From Luscinia megarhynchos (Eukaryota > Chordata > Aves > Passeriformes > Turdidae), in the NCBI GenBank assembly GCA_034336665.1, contig JAPFBE010000003.1, positions 13,866,360 through 13,930,359 on the forward strand: 64,000 nucleotides of DNA, read 5' to 3'. Within the stretch, counting starts at the first letter, position 1. The number at the start of each line of letters is the position of its first letter. Position numbers and translations under genes: made by a program. Positions 14,039-23,876 of this stretch are shown here, piece by piece. The notes beneath the pieces are model-generated. The model worked only from the letters and a program-made list of their open reading frames with translations. It made no database searches and was not told where the DNA came from.

Positions 14039-14563
14039 GTGAGTGGGTGCTGGCAGAGTTACCTCAATGCACAGCCTCCCTCAAATTCCTGGAACTGGTT
14101 AGCTGTTAACTGCACGGAAAATTGTCGTGCACCAAAAGGGAGGCAATTTTCAAGTAGCGTGATTTCTGTGATCTTTTCCTCCACACCGGCATGCCCTTAT
14201 GCTGCAGACAGAACTGCTGCTGAACCAGTCAAGGCAGTGACATCGCTCTCCACTGTCAGAACGCCAAAGGAAATCCGCTCATGATTTCTCCACCTGTTCC
14301 ACAGAGTCCTGCATGGCAAGGCCAGGACACAGGAGCCTCTCTGGGCTCGCAGGGACCGGCAGTTCCTGCCCAAATCACAATTACTCTTTCTGAAACAGGC
14401 CCTAGCTTAACAGACGAGCTGGCTTATCGTGCCCAAAACTGGGGGAAACCTGCCCAAAGCCACGCTCCCAGCCCCTCCTAGAAAAACCTGCTTGTTAAAT
14501 CGTTGAATTGCCGCCGCCTCCGCCGCGCCGCGGGCGCCCCTCGCCCCCTCCGCCGCGCCGGGG

Positions 14564-14828
14564 ATGGCCGCGGCTGAGGAGACACCTGGGTTTCCCTGGC
14601 AACAGGTGCGGCGGCGGCCGGGGGAGCCGGGAGAGCCCGGAGAGCCCGGGCTTCCCCGCTCGGCTCCGCGCCGCCGCCGCCCCGGGAGCGCCGTGCCGTG
14701 CCGTGCCGTGCCGGGCCGTGCCGGGCCGTGCCGTGCCGTGCCGGGCCGGCCGGGACTTGTGCCCCGCGGGGAGCCCGGGCAGGAGCAGCCGGGCCGGGCG
14801 AGCAGCGGGGCCCCGCCCGCAGCCAAAG
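14564..14828 (+). CDS. Candidate first coding exon, unknown protein
   Basis: The ATG at 14564 has G at -3 and G at +4, a good start context. The frame runs 88 codons to a strong donor AAAG|GTAAGG. The N-terminus reads MAAAEETPGFPWQQ, followed by an Arg-rich stretch and a GEPGEPGEPG run encoded by a 9-bp repeat. Next comes an AVPCR-type low-complexity part encoded by the GCCGT pentamer repeat. An alternative donor CAG|GTGCGG at 14606 would give exactly 14 codons in phase 0. The frame stays open beyond 14828 to 15556, but that reflects the GC-rich island. I do not recognise the protein. The segment may equally be 5' UTR or a non-coding first exon, since an X-box lies within it. Confidence 0.25.
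14590..14603. promoter_or_regulatory. RFX-type X-box
   Basis: GTTTCCCTGGCAAC is close to the palindromic X-box bound by RFX factors (GTTGCCATGGCAAC type), with both half-sites and the 2-bp spacer intact and 12 of 14 positions matching. X-boxes near CpG-island start sites are a hallmark of many ciliary genes. Binding and function here are inference. Confidence 0.45.
14624..14650. repeat. 9-bp tandem repeat in CpG island
   Basis: Three tandem copies of GAGCCCGGA-type units (first GAGCCGGGA, last GAGCCCGGG). In the candidate exon frame they encode collagen-like Gly-Glu-Pro triplets. Confidence 0.8.
14690..14749. repeat. (GCCGT/GCCGG)12 pentanucleotide repeat
   Basis: Twelve perfect-length 5-bp units, eight GCCGT and four GCCGG, arranged T T T T G T G T T T G G by last base. 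Every unit carries a CpG. The unit length is not a multiple of three, so the tract reads through all plus frames without a stop and creates artificial open frames. Confidence 0.95.
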
Positions 14829-15595
14829 GTAAGGGGGTGCTGCCCGTGCGGGGTCGGGACGATGCAGGAGCCCGGGACAGCTCTGGGTCACGCACCGGGG
14901 CTCGGCCGGGCCGGGCATGGCGCACCTGCCTCGGGGAAGGTGCAGCGCCTCAGCACAGAGCTGAGCCCTGTTTCCCCGGGGCCGGGGCTGCAGGCTTCCC
15001 CCTCACTGCCCTCCGCCGCCCTGCTTTGCCCGCCCGGGCCATCTCCCTTCGCAGCTCTGCCGCCGCTTGGCTTCGCCGACGGCCTCCTCGTGCCTGGGCG
15101 GGTTTTCCCGTCCCCGCTTCCCAGCCCGCGCCAGGCACCGCCCCTGCGGAGCCCTCGGGCCGCCTTGCTCCGGCGTGGGCCTGGGCCCGCAGAGGTGCCA
15201 TCTGCCCCTCCATGCTCTTCCACCGGCCAAGGCGTGCCCGCTTCCCCCGTTATTTCTTCCCGTTTGCATCCGTCCTTAGCGCGGGCCGGCCCGCTGGTGC
15301 CGCGCTCGCTCCGGGCCGTGTGCCGGGCCCGCCGGGGCCCGATGCTGCCGCCCGCGCCGGGCACGGAGCATCGGCTCGGGCACGGCTTTCTGTGGCGAGG
15401 CTGCGGCTCCGGCAGAGCTGGCTCGGCGGGGCGGTGAGCTCATGTCTGTCTGCCCGTGCCCCCGGAGGCGGCCGGCCCGCGGGCCAAGGCTCTGCTCCCT
15501 GGGCGGCTGGCGGGTCCCCTGCCAGAGGGGCATCCCCGATTTTCGCTGCTCGGTGAGGTCGCTCAGCCATGGGCAGTGCTGTAAGGCTTGCCACG

Positions 15596-16899
15596 TTGTG
15601 GCCAAGTAACTCCTTTCCTACTGCTTTATTTTCTTTCCTTGAAACTCAAACCCAAGGCACAGCAAAGGCAAAAGAGAACAGTGCATATCCTGGTACATAT
15701 TCTTAAAAAAAAAAAAAACCAAAAAAGAGCTTTACTAATGCAAACAAGCATTAAAATATTCTTTAGGAAAAGTTCTTTAAAAAGTTATCCCCACTTAACA
15801 TTTGCCTATTAGTTTTGTAATAGTAATGCTTCAGTGGTACTTGCTGCTAAGGTTGGATGTCAAATAGTCTCCCCATAAAATTTATCAAGAAAATGGGGCT
15901 GATTGGTGATCTCAGGCACTGATACAATAACAGTATCACAAATGAAGGTACAAATTGACCTTGAATGTCGATTGACAGAAGGCTTTATCCCACAATTTCT
16001 ATTGCACACAAGTTTTCTGGATTCTTCTATGTCCCTGTGTTTCCTTTGTGTTGTGTTTGCAGAGAAAGAAAAGAAGCACAAAGCTCCTTTTACTTAACTA
16101 AAACCAAAAGTTGTTTATAGTGTGATATTTCCTGATAATGTAAAAAATTCAATTGAAAAAGGAAATAATGTGTTGCCTTGCATTGTTCCTCCAAATAACT
16201 TAGAGGGAGATAACTTGATAAAAACATTTCTATCACACCCTCTGGTTAGTTAAGTGCAGCCATTATGGTTCCAAAAATAGATAGACCCTGAAAGTGCCTG
16301 AAATTGCGACATGGAGGTCAGTTCTGCACACAACCTTTTTTGCTACAGCCATTCTGCCTTAAAATTGTCATGGACTTCTCCTCTGTCTATTTCTGTAATT
16401 CACTCATAGTTTTTCATTGTTGTATAAAATAGATGCATGTATGAAATCAAAGAGAGACAAGGTTGTAGTCAGAAAGTAGCCAACAATAGTTGCTTGATGC
16501 AATAAAAAAACAAAAAACCAAACTCCCAGTGGTTTGAAATAAGGAAAATTATCTCTTTTAAAATTGCTTCTGGCAAAACTCCATGACTAACTTTCTTAGG
16601 AAATGTATCTACTAAGTAGTGAATAACGAAGCAATACCTCTATAAACTATCCACAGAATTGCTTCTTTGTCTTATTTTTCAGTGACTTATAATGTTTTGG
16701 CTTTCCAGCGGTATTGATACTAAATCAGCTGTCTGACTGCGGGTCTGTCTTTACAAAGAGAGTTGCCAAGAGTAGCACAAAGCCCAGGAGGAGCGTGCTG
16801 GGGTGGGGGCTGGGAGATCAGGCCATTTCCAGATGGAGCAGGATGCTTTTCCTTGTGCTTAGCCTCGGGCATAGACATGGCTTGCTCCTTCCCTCCGTC
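15596..16899. other. Unique stretch downstream of the island
   Basis: AT-rich sequence with A-rich runs (15706-15724 and 16502-16516). No gene or mobile element is recognised. If a transcript starts in the island, this is probably first-intron sequence. Confidence 0.5.
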
Positions 16900-17180
16900 A
16901 AAAAAGGAGCTTCAGAGGCTTCAGCATCCACCCGGATGGCTGCTAATGAGACTGTTCTGTCTCTTCGTATATTTCAAATCTACATGCCGTATTTCAGTCT
17001 CCGGCCTTCTGGGCGTTTGTGTCTAATTAGGCTGGAGGGCCTCCAGTTCGAGATTACCTATGCTGCTTGGTGCCCAATTTCTTTATATGACTTTGGCAAT
17101 GAAGCAGATTACCGTGGCTTTATGTGCAAGCAAATTAGGGACAGATGTAAGCATTCTTATAAGCCCTGTTCCTGCTTTCT
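16900..17180. promoter_or_regulatory. Candidate conserved non-coding element
   Basis: About seven CpGs fall between 16930 and 17115 in a region that is otherwise nearly CpG-free. There is a perfect CTAATTAG palindrome (17023-17030), a GCTAATGAG word (about 16942) and an AAATTAGG word (about 17132). No simple repeat or mobile element is present. The plus frame from 16714 to 17193 stays open for 159 codons, but composition and context do not look like a known protein. The combination is typical of deeply constrained developmental enhancers. It could instead be an unrecognised exon. Confidence 0.35.
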
Positions 17181-17685
17181 TAGCACGAACTGAATTCCAT
17201 CATCATCTGGTTCTTTCTGCAAAAAATGTGCAATGTGCTGATTGTAGCATATTTATAACTGTGTGTATGTACTCTGTAAGATGTGAGACTTTTAAATACT
17301 TCATTTTCTCTTGCCTTCTTTTTTATTTCTTTTTTCTCCAAATGAAAAACAATACTGCTTCTAGAAAAGTTTCCCAGTTCCAGGTAGAAATAATGAACAA
17401 GAGAAAACGAGTCTGGGCTGAGTAAAGCAATACATAGCACAAATAGCAACAAATGTTTTAAGTTTGTTTATGTTGTCATAACAGCCTAGAGTAGAATGGA
17501 GAAAACAAAACACATAGTACCTGAACTGGTGTTTAACAGTATGAAGTAATATTGCATTGTTTAGGACTGCTATTTACTTGAGCTTTAAAAAAAACCTCAA
17601 AGTTCCTGTGCATTATAGGAGAAACATGCTAAAAATGCTGAGGCTGTCGCCTTGGCACCACTGAATAAATAAATGTTGTAAAGTT
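17181..17685. other. Unique non-coding stretch
   Basis: AT-rich sequence with nothing recognisable, including a T-rich patch around 17318-17340. Confidence 0.5.
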
Positions 17686-18200
17686 ATAGAATCATAGAAT
17701 GATTTGGGTTGGAAGGGACCTTAAAGATCATCTCATTTCAACTCCCTGTCAGGCAAGGAACCTTCCCCTAGACCTGGTTGCTCGGAGCCCCATTGAATCT
17801 GGCCTTGAGCAGTTCCAGGGTTGGGTCATGCACAGTTCTTTGAGCAACCTGTGCCAGTGCCTCACCAACCTCACACTAAGGAATTTCTTCCGAAGAACTG
17901 ACCTAAAGCTGCCCTCTTTGAACTTAAAAGAGTGGTTTAGAGTCATTCCTGCTTGTCCTATCACTATGAGCCCTTGTAAAAATTCCTTCTCCAGCTCTGT
18001 TGTAGCCCCTTAGGTACTGAAACCCCAACTCTCTCAGCCTGCCTTCATAGAAATGTTCCAGGCCTCTTTCTGGCCTTTCTCTGGACTTGCTCCAACAGAT
18101 CCCTAGTCTTCCTGTGCTGGATGCAGTGCTCTGAGTGGGGTTATATGAGAGCAAAGTAGAGAGGCAGAATCCCCTCCCTCGACCTGCTGCCCATGCTTTT
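17686..18200 (-). mobile_element. CR1 LINE 3' fragment
   Basis: The left edge shows ATAGAATCATAGAATG, the reverse complement of the CR1 octamer tail. It is followed by the usual GGTTGGAAGGGACCTT block and the 3' UTR blocks, in the same order as the copy at 1961-3056. The copy is truncated near 18200, just after the CTGCTGCCCATGC block, and runs into T-rich unique sequence. It has no coding capacity. Confidence 0.95.
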
Positions 18201-21200
18201 TTTTATTGTAATTCTCCAGATTTTTGTCCTCTTTCTAAGTGTTAGATCCACTTTTAGGATGCTATCCCTGGTTTCATTAAGCCAAAACCTGAAGTGAAAT
18301 CATAATTCCAATGAGCTAAATGACCAGATTTACTGAACAGCTGTCTCATCTTACATCTCAGGAGAGCTGGGTACATATTCAAAGGTAGTTGCTGCCTTAA
18401 AAGGACCTTAAAATATCTAGAGATACATGTTAAAATGAAGTCTAAAACCCATCAGATTCTTTAAAAGTTACAGTTTTGGAATCAGAAATACTGTGTTTGA
18501 AAACAAAATTCTTCATGACCTCATTAGGAGGATTTAAAAATAACTGTCACCTGATACCCAAACTCTTGCTTAATATAAATCTTAGAGATTTTACCTCAAG
18601 TTCCCCTGTGACAGTCTGCAGAAATGTTTTGGCACTGAGATGGTGAGGAACAGTGCACCACGAAAAGTAAGTGGCTTCTGTCTGTCAGGCTCCCAGATTT
18701 TTCTTTGTGATTGTGCAGTTTGATAGAGTCAATTTTTATTTCTTTGAAGAAAAAGGATTATAGAAGAAACACTGATACATAATCCTTGGATTTCAGTCGT
18801 ATTATTGAAGTAGTTCTGCATTTGAGAATGCTCTAAAAAAAATCAACACTTTGTGTTTACAGGACTTGGAGCCCTGGTAAACTCATTATTCCTAATATTG
18901 CATACGTAATGAAAAAGAAAAGAGGCTGCCTGAATGTCATATAATGACAGATGTTTTCATCCTGCAGAGAGATACTGAACAGCCACACTTTTGTGGGGAA
19001 CTTTTATAATAAATAAATTCCTTTCCTTCATGAAGGGTTGAAACAACTGGGTCAGGCAATCACATCTGAAATGTTTCTGCTTTCATCTCTGGAATTGAGA
19101 GGAGTAAGAAGTGAGGAGGCATTGCCTGGTGGCTGGAGCTGAATGCTTGGGAATGGGCATGGTGGAATCTGTTCTGTTCTGTTGAAGGTACCATGCCCTG
19201 CCCTCTGCCTCCCCAAGCCATGGGGAGGGACAGCCTTGCAATGCCTTTGGAGCCTGTTTCTGGACTTTGTGCTGGGAACCTCTATCTGTTCAGGAGTACA
19301 ATAGCACATTTCTATGTGTTGTACAGTCATTAATTTTCATAGAGAGCAAAGTAACTGATCAATAGTAGAATGTGCCTTCAGAAGAAGCTGTACTACTTTT
19401 CATGGGAAAATTATCACTTTAAAACCCTTTTTTTCATTCTGTAACATTCCAGAGATGAACAAAAATCTGCAAGGACTAACCTTGGAAAGGAAACATGTTT
19501 GGCCCTAATGGAGGAAATGCCAGTGATCTTGTTAGAGATCTAGCAAACTTAAAAGGTCTCAGAAACTGCAAACCTAAGTCTAGTTGGTGTTCACCAAAAT
19601 AGTTTTCTAGTGAAGGGCTTCATAATTATTTTGTATATCAGATATGTTGCAAATATAAAGGAGAGGCTAAATGCCTTAATAAGTTAGGAAGGCAATAGCC
19701 TCATTTATCAAAAAGATAAGAGGATCCCAGATGACAGAATTATCAATATTCTGCAGGGAAAGAAAGCATATGGTAGGATGAAGAAATGTACTGCTGTTGG
19801 TTAGGGGCTTTGTCTTTTGGTGTCAGAACACTAACCTGAACTCTGAAAAAGCATTTGAGGGTAAAATTTTCTTGCAGAATCTGTCTGGACTTTATGTGAT
19901 GGTGCAAATAAAATGTGAGTGGCATTTTGGGACTTTCTTTGTGTGTATGTATAAAATTGGAGTAGGGCTCTGTGTCTTGGATCATTCTACTTTTTATTTT
20001 TTCAACAATTTCTGAAGTCATTGTAGCTGCAGCTTGGCTATCATGTTCTTCCTTTGATTGGAAACTGGCCAAGGGGATGGTTGGCAAGCCTGTTTTTTGG
20101 AAGTCTGGACATCTTGCTGCATTGGGCCCTCTGCAGTATTAATAAACCATGAATAAACTTCCTGGCATTTCTTTAACAACATTATGGTTAAAGAACAATC
20201 CGTTTAAGCCTTCAGAGAATAGCTATTGCAGAAGAACAGAAAACACAGTCCATTGACATGTAGCAAATTGCTGTTTTCTTGCTAAAGTAAAAAGGCTTTT
20301 TAAAAAAAAATCTTTGTACAGCAGAGAGAATAGTCCTGGGACATAGTATAAATAATAAACTGCTATTAATAAATATAATTTTTCCACTGTAAAGTCTTAC
20401 ATACACTGGTTAAGAATCTCTTTTCCTCACTTGATCTGCGTGTGATATTAATTGAATTTTGTGTCCTGTTCTTGAATTTGTGTTTTGGGATCTTATCTTG
20501 AAAATGCCATTCAAGTTGCTATCTAGTTTGTATCTCAGCTGGCCAGAGCCAAATAAATGTCCCTAGATCAATGGGGATGTCCTTAACTTTCCCTGGACGG
20601 GGGGCTGCAGGCAGAGTTGCTCTGCTGTGTGTCGGAGGGACGTTATAAAGCCAGTCTGAGGGAGCCCGTGGTGCAGGGGTGCTGCAGGGTGAGCAGGAGC
20701 CATCTGACCTGTGCTGCTGCTCCTGGAGGAGCTGAGTGGTGTGACCTGCAAGGAGCCCCCATCTGTGCCATGAGCCTTTGACCAGCAGCTTCTCCCGGGT
20801 GATTTTTTCTGCAGCAGAGAAGGAAACTCTAAGGATGCAGATAAGGATTTTCTGTGACTGAGAGGTTCTGTAGAGTGTCATGGTAGCTGTAGCCAGCAGT
20901 ACCACAGATTCTCCTCTCCTACAGTACTTCTCTATGTGGCAAGCAAATCACTAATGAATAGTTAATTAGGCATAAGTGATCATGATTTTATTCTGTTTTC
21001 CTGTAATAAATATATTCAAGTTCCTGTTCTCACTGGTTTATGAAAATGACCAATTTCATAGTACTGAAAATAAGTTTCAAGAGATATAAAAATGATAAAA
21101 CACTTTTTTTTCCTGTCTAAGAATGTTAGACTTGATGACCAAAAAAACAAAGGAAACCCAAAAAAGAAAAATTATTGCTACAGAAATCCTCAAGTGAGAA

Positions 21201-23755
21201 GCTGGGAGTATGAAAGTTCTATAAAATAAAAGTTAAGTGGAAAAGTTTAGGAAATTGATAAAGGCACACAAAAATCGCAATGGTGGATGGAATAATGGAT
21301 GAAATACCTTTTTCTTGTCCCTTTTTTTTTTTTAAGCCTAGTAAGAACAAAGGGAGTCTGAACAAAAGAATAGGTTGTTGGTTGAAAAATGTCTATTAGA
21401 ATTAGAAAGAAGCATTCATTGAATTACTTCTCTTCTTCAGGTGTCAGTAAAGGATAAAGTACCAAGACTGTATCTCAGCTGGTGGTGATGGTAAGGCACA
21501 TAACAGCCTCCTCCAGCTCTGCTATGTGAGCTGCTGTTGTGTTTAGCTTATTTAAACATCTGGACCTGACAACTAATACCCAGGAGTTTTTGCAGAATTC
21601 ACTGTAGAACTCTTTGGGTTATGAAGCTTGAATTTTTCAATATGCTTTGAAACATAGAGAAATTACAGTGAACTTGGAAATTTGTCACCAATGCTTTCAA
21701 AAGGAATCTTCTGGATAATTGGAAGCCTATCAATTTGGCTCTGGTCCTGGAAAAAATGAAAGAAATTCTTTAACTGGACTGCATTTAAGCTTCCTATCAT
21801 TCTTTAAGTCTAGTCACCTATGATTTTGGGAAAATAGATTTTATCAACATGCCTTTTTATTCCTTTCTTTATTCTCTTTTTTGAGAGATAACAAATACAG
21901 TTTGATCAATGCCATTGCATTGAAGTAATATATAATATGCTTCTGTGAGGCATGATTTTTTGATCAAGTGACTAGACTGAAACGAAATCAATTTGATGCT
22001 TCTTAAATGGACTAAAAGCTGGCAGACAGGCTATGAAACATGGCTGTAAGTGAGGAATCCTCACTGAGTGTGTACCTTTCTGTTGGATCCTATAAGAATT
22101 GGTTATTAGCAGTGGCTATTTAGCACTTTATTGATGATCTAGATGGTAACAATAACAATTTTCCACAGTAAAGTGTAAGAAAGAGGAAAGCTATCTGATG
22201 CAAAGGGATCTGTCAGTTTTAGTAAAGTGGGTGCAAGATGTAGTGTGCCATGAGTGAGGTTTTAGTGAGCTGCTGTGGCTCTTAGATGTGTAATGACACG
22301 TCTGAGTAAGGGTAGAGAAGTGGTTTGCACGTGTAGATTGTATTGCTATTTAGAGGGAAAAAAGGGGTTAGATAATGTCATAACAGTCAATGATTTGGAA
22401 AAATGGACTCCCAAGGTCACTATCTCCTTGATTCACCAAAAAGGCATGGCCCAGTTTCTCTTGCTCTGTTTTAGTACGTGTTCTAGTTCATCATAGGGGA
22501 AAAAACTCTTCAGTGTAGCCAGCACCAGCCTAATAAAATGCACTGTCTAGAAGGTAAAACTGAGCAAGCAAGGTTTGTCTTTGTAACAGTGAGGTAAATT
22601 CACCACTGGAATGTTAGTAATGGTACAAGCATTACGTAAAAATAAATTCCAGTTTAAAAGGACTGTGATTTTCAAAGACTTGTATTTTTCAGATGTGAAT
22701 TCTTAGACTCCTGTCATATAAAAAAATATTGCTTCAATCCAGGGTGGTTTTTTTGTGCGATTTATGGCCATTTCCAAGAGGACCATGGTTTTCTATTTGT
22801 TTAGAGAATTTTGGAGCTTTATTCAGGCCTCTGTGTATTGATGAAACTTAATGTAGTCTCTTACTCTACTCAGATATTATATCAAATAATTGGTTTTATG
22901 TTAAAGTTTTTACTGGTAGGAATGAAAGCAGGGAAAGTCATGTGTATGCTTTAGAACTTAAGAGATGTCTGTACTCCCCTCTCCTGTTGCTCTCTTACCT
23001 TGTTCCTTGAGGCTTCCTAAATATGCAGGACAAATAGCCAGAACACAAGAGACCTTCTGTTTTCTGATGCAGCTGTTTTTGGCCTGTAACCAGAGCAGAT
23101 GAATGTAGTGCCCGACTCAGGCAAGGTTTCTGAATTGGCTAAATGCAGTAGGGGACAAAGATGAACTTTTAATATTGGGCTAGGTGATATTCTGCACTGC
23201 ACTTGACAGAGTTTGAATGAAAATCTTGGTAGACAGTTTTCCTGTGACTGTGTTTATGTTGCTTACATATGAAAGAATTTTATGTCTCTCTTCAGAGCTG
23301 TGTGTGTTTAAGACTATATTGAAATTTCTTAATGTTGAAATGTTGGGTCACAGAAAAGAAAAAACAATTTCAGAGTAACAACTTAGATATCATGATGAGC
23401 CCAAGGGATCTTAATGAGGTTCTGCTCTCTATTCTCAAGAACTAGAAGTTTGATCTTTAGAAAGTCCATTGCATTTAAGTACAGCCATGAGTATCTGTTC
23501 AGTTTTTGTTAATGATTTTCACTACTGACAGGGCTCTGAGAGTAATGCATGAAAATGGTTTGCATCTAGAACATGTTTTTCACCTTTTTTGCTGAAGCAA
23601 TGAAAAAATGCTCCTCAATTGAATCCAGGTATTTCATATACAATTAGTACAGTTGGTAAATGTACATGCCATTTCTCTCCTACTTTTGCCCACTGGAACA
23701 ATTTATCCTTCCATCCTACTAAAACTGAAAATAATGAAGCTGGCTTGCTTTGCAG
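18201..23755. other. Unique non-coding stretch
   Basis: AT-rich sequence with several short A or T runs (for example 21323-21333). No gene, LTR or CR1 is recognised. A 128-codon minus-strand frame at 20519-20905 overlaps a locally GC-richer patch and has no recognisable domain. Confidence 0.55.
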
Positions 23756-23876
23756 AGGACTTGGAAATTACATGCCCAGATCACCTAGAAACAGAGCCAG
23801 GGGTAGTATCAATGAGTCTCAAACAGCTCTTTTATCCATTGAACCATGCTGATGACACCACTAAATACAGAATTTG
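23756..23876 (+). other. Candidate internal exon, unknown
   Basis: The segment follows GGCTTGCTTTGCAG and is followed by TTTG|GTAAGT, both good vertebrate splice signals, giving a typical exon size of 121 bp. One frame is open throughout, entering in phase 1 and leaving in phase 2, and includes DLEITCPDHLETEPGVV. I do not match it to any family. Upstream the polypyrimidine tract is modest. It could be an internal exon of a transcript from the CpG island about 9 kb to the left, a lncRNA exon, or chance. Confidence 0.3.

Larger units (their letters stand above)
14506..15595. promoter_or_regulatory. CpG island, probable promoter
   Basis: GC content and CpG density rise abruptly at about 14506 and decay by about 15595, in an otherwise CpG-poor window. 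GC boxes are visible (CCCCGCCCGC near 14811, GGGCGGG near 15097). No TATA box is obvious, as is usual for CpG-island promoters. Plus-strand splice donors lie inside at 14829 (AAAG|GTAAGG), 15434 (GCG|GTGAGC) and 15553 (TCG|GTGAGG). Together with the sharp left edge they favour rightward transcription. Bidirectional activity cannot be excluded. The associated gene is not identifiable from the window. Confidence 0.8.

Noticed and set aside
14407..15605. Several long overlapping open frames (up to 330 codons) on both strands
   Set aside because: They coincide exactly with the CpG island. GC-rich sequence lacks stops, and the translations are Pro/Ala/Arg/Gly low complexity with no domain. Only the short segment up to the donor at 14828 is kept as a weak candidate.
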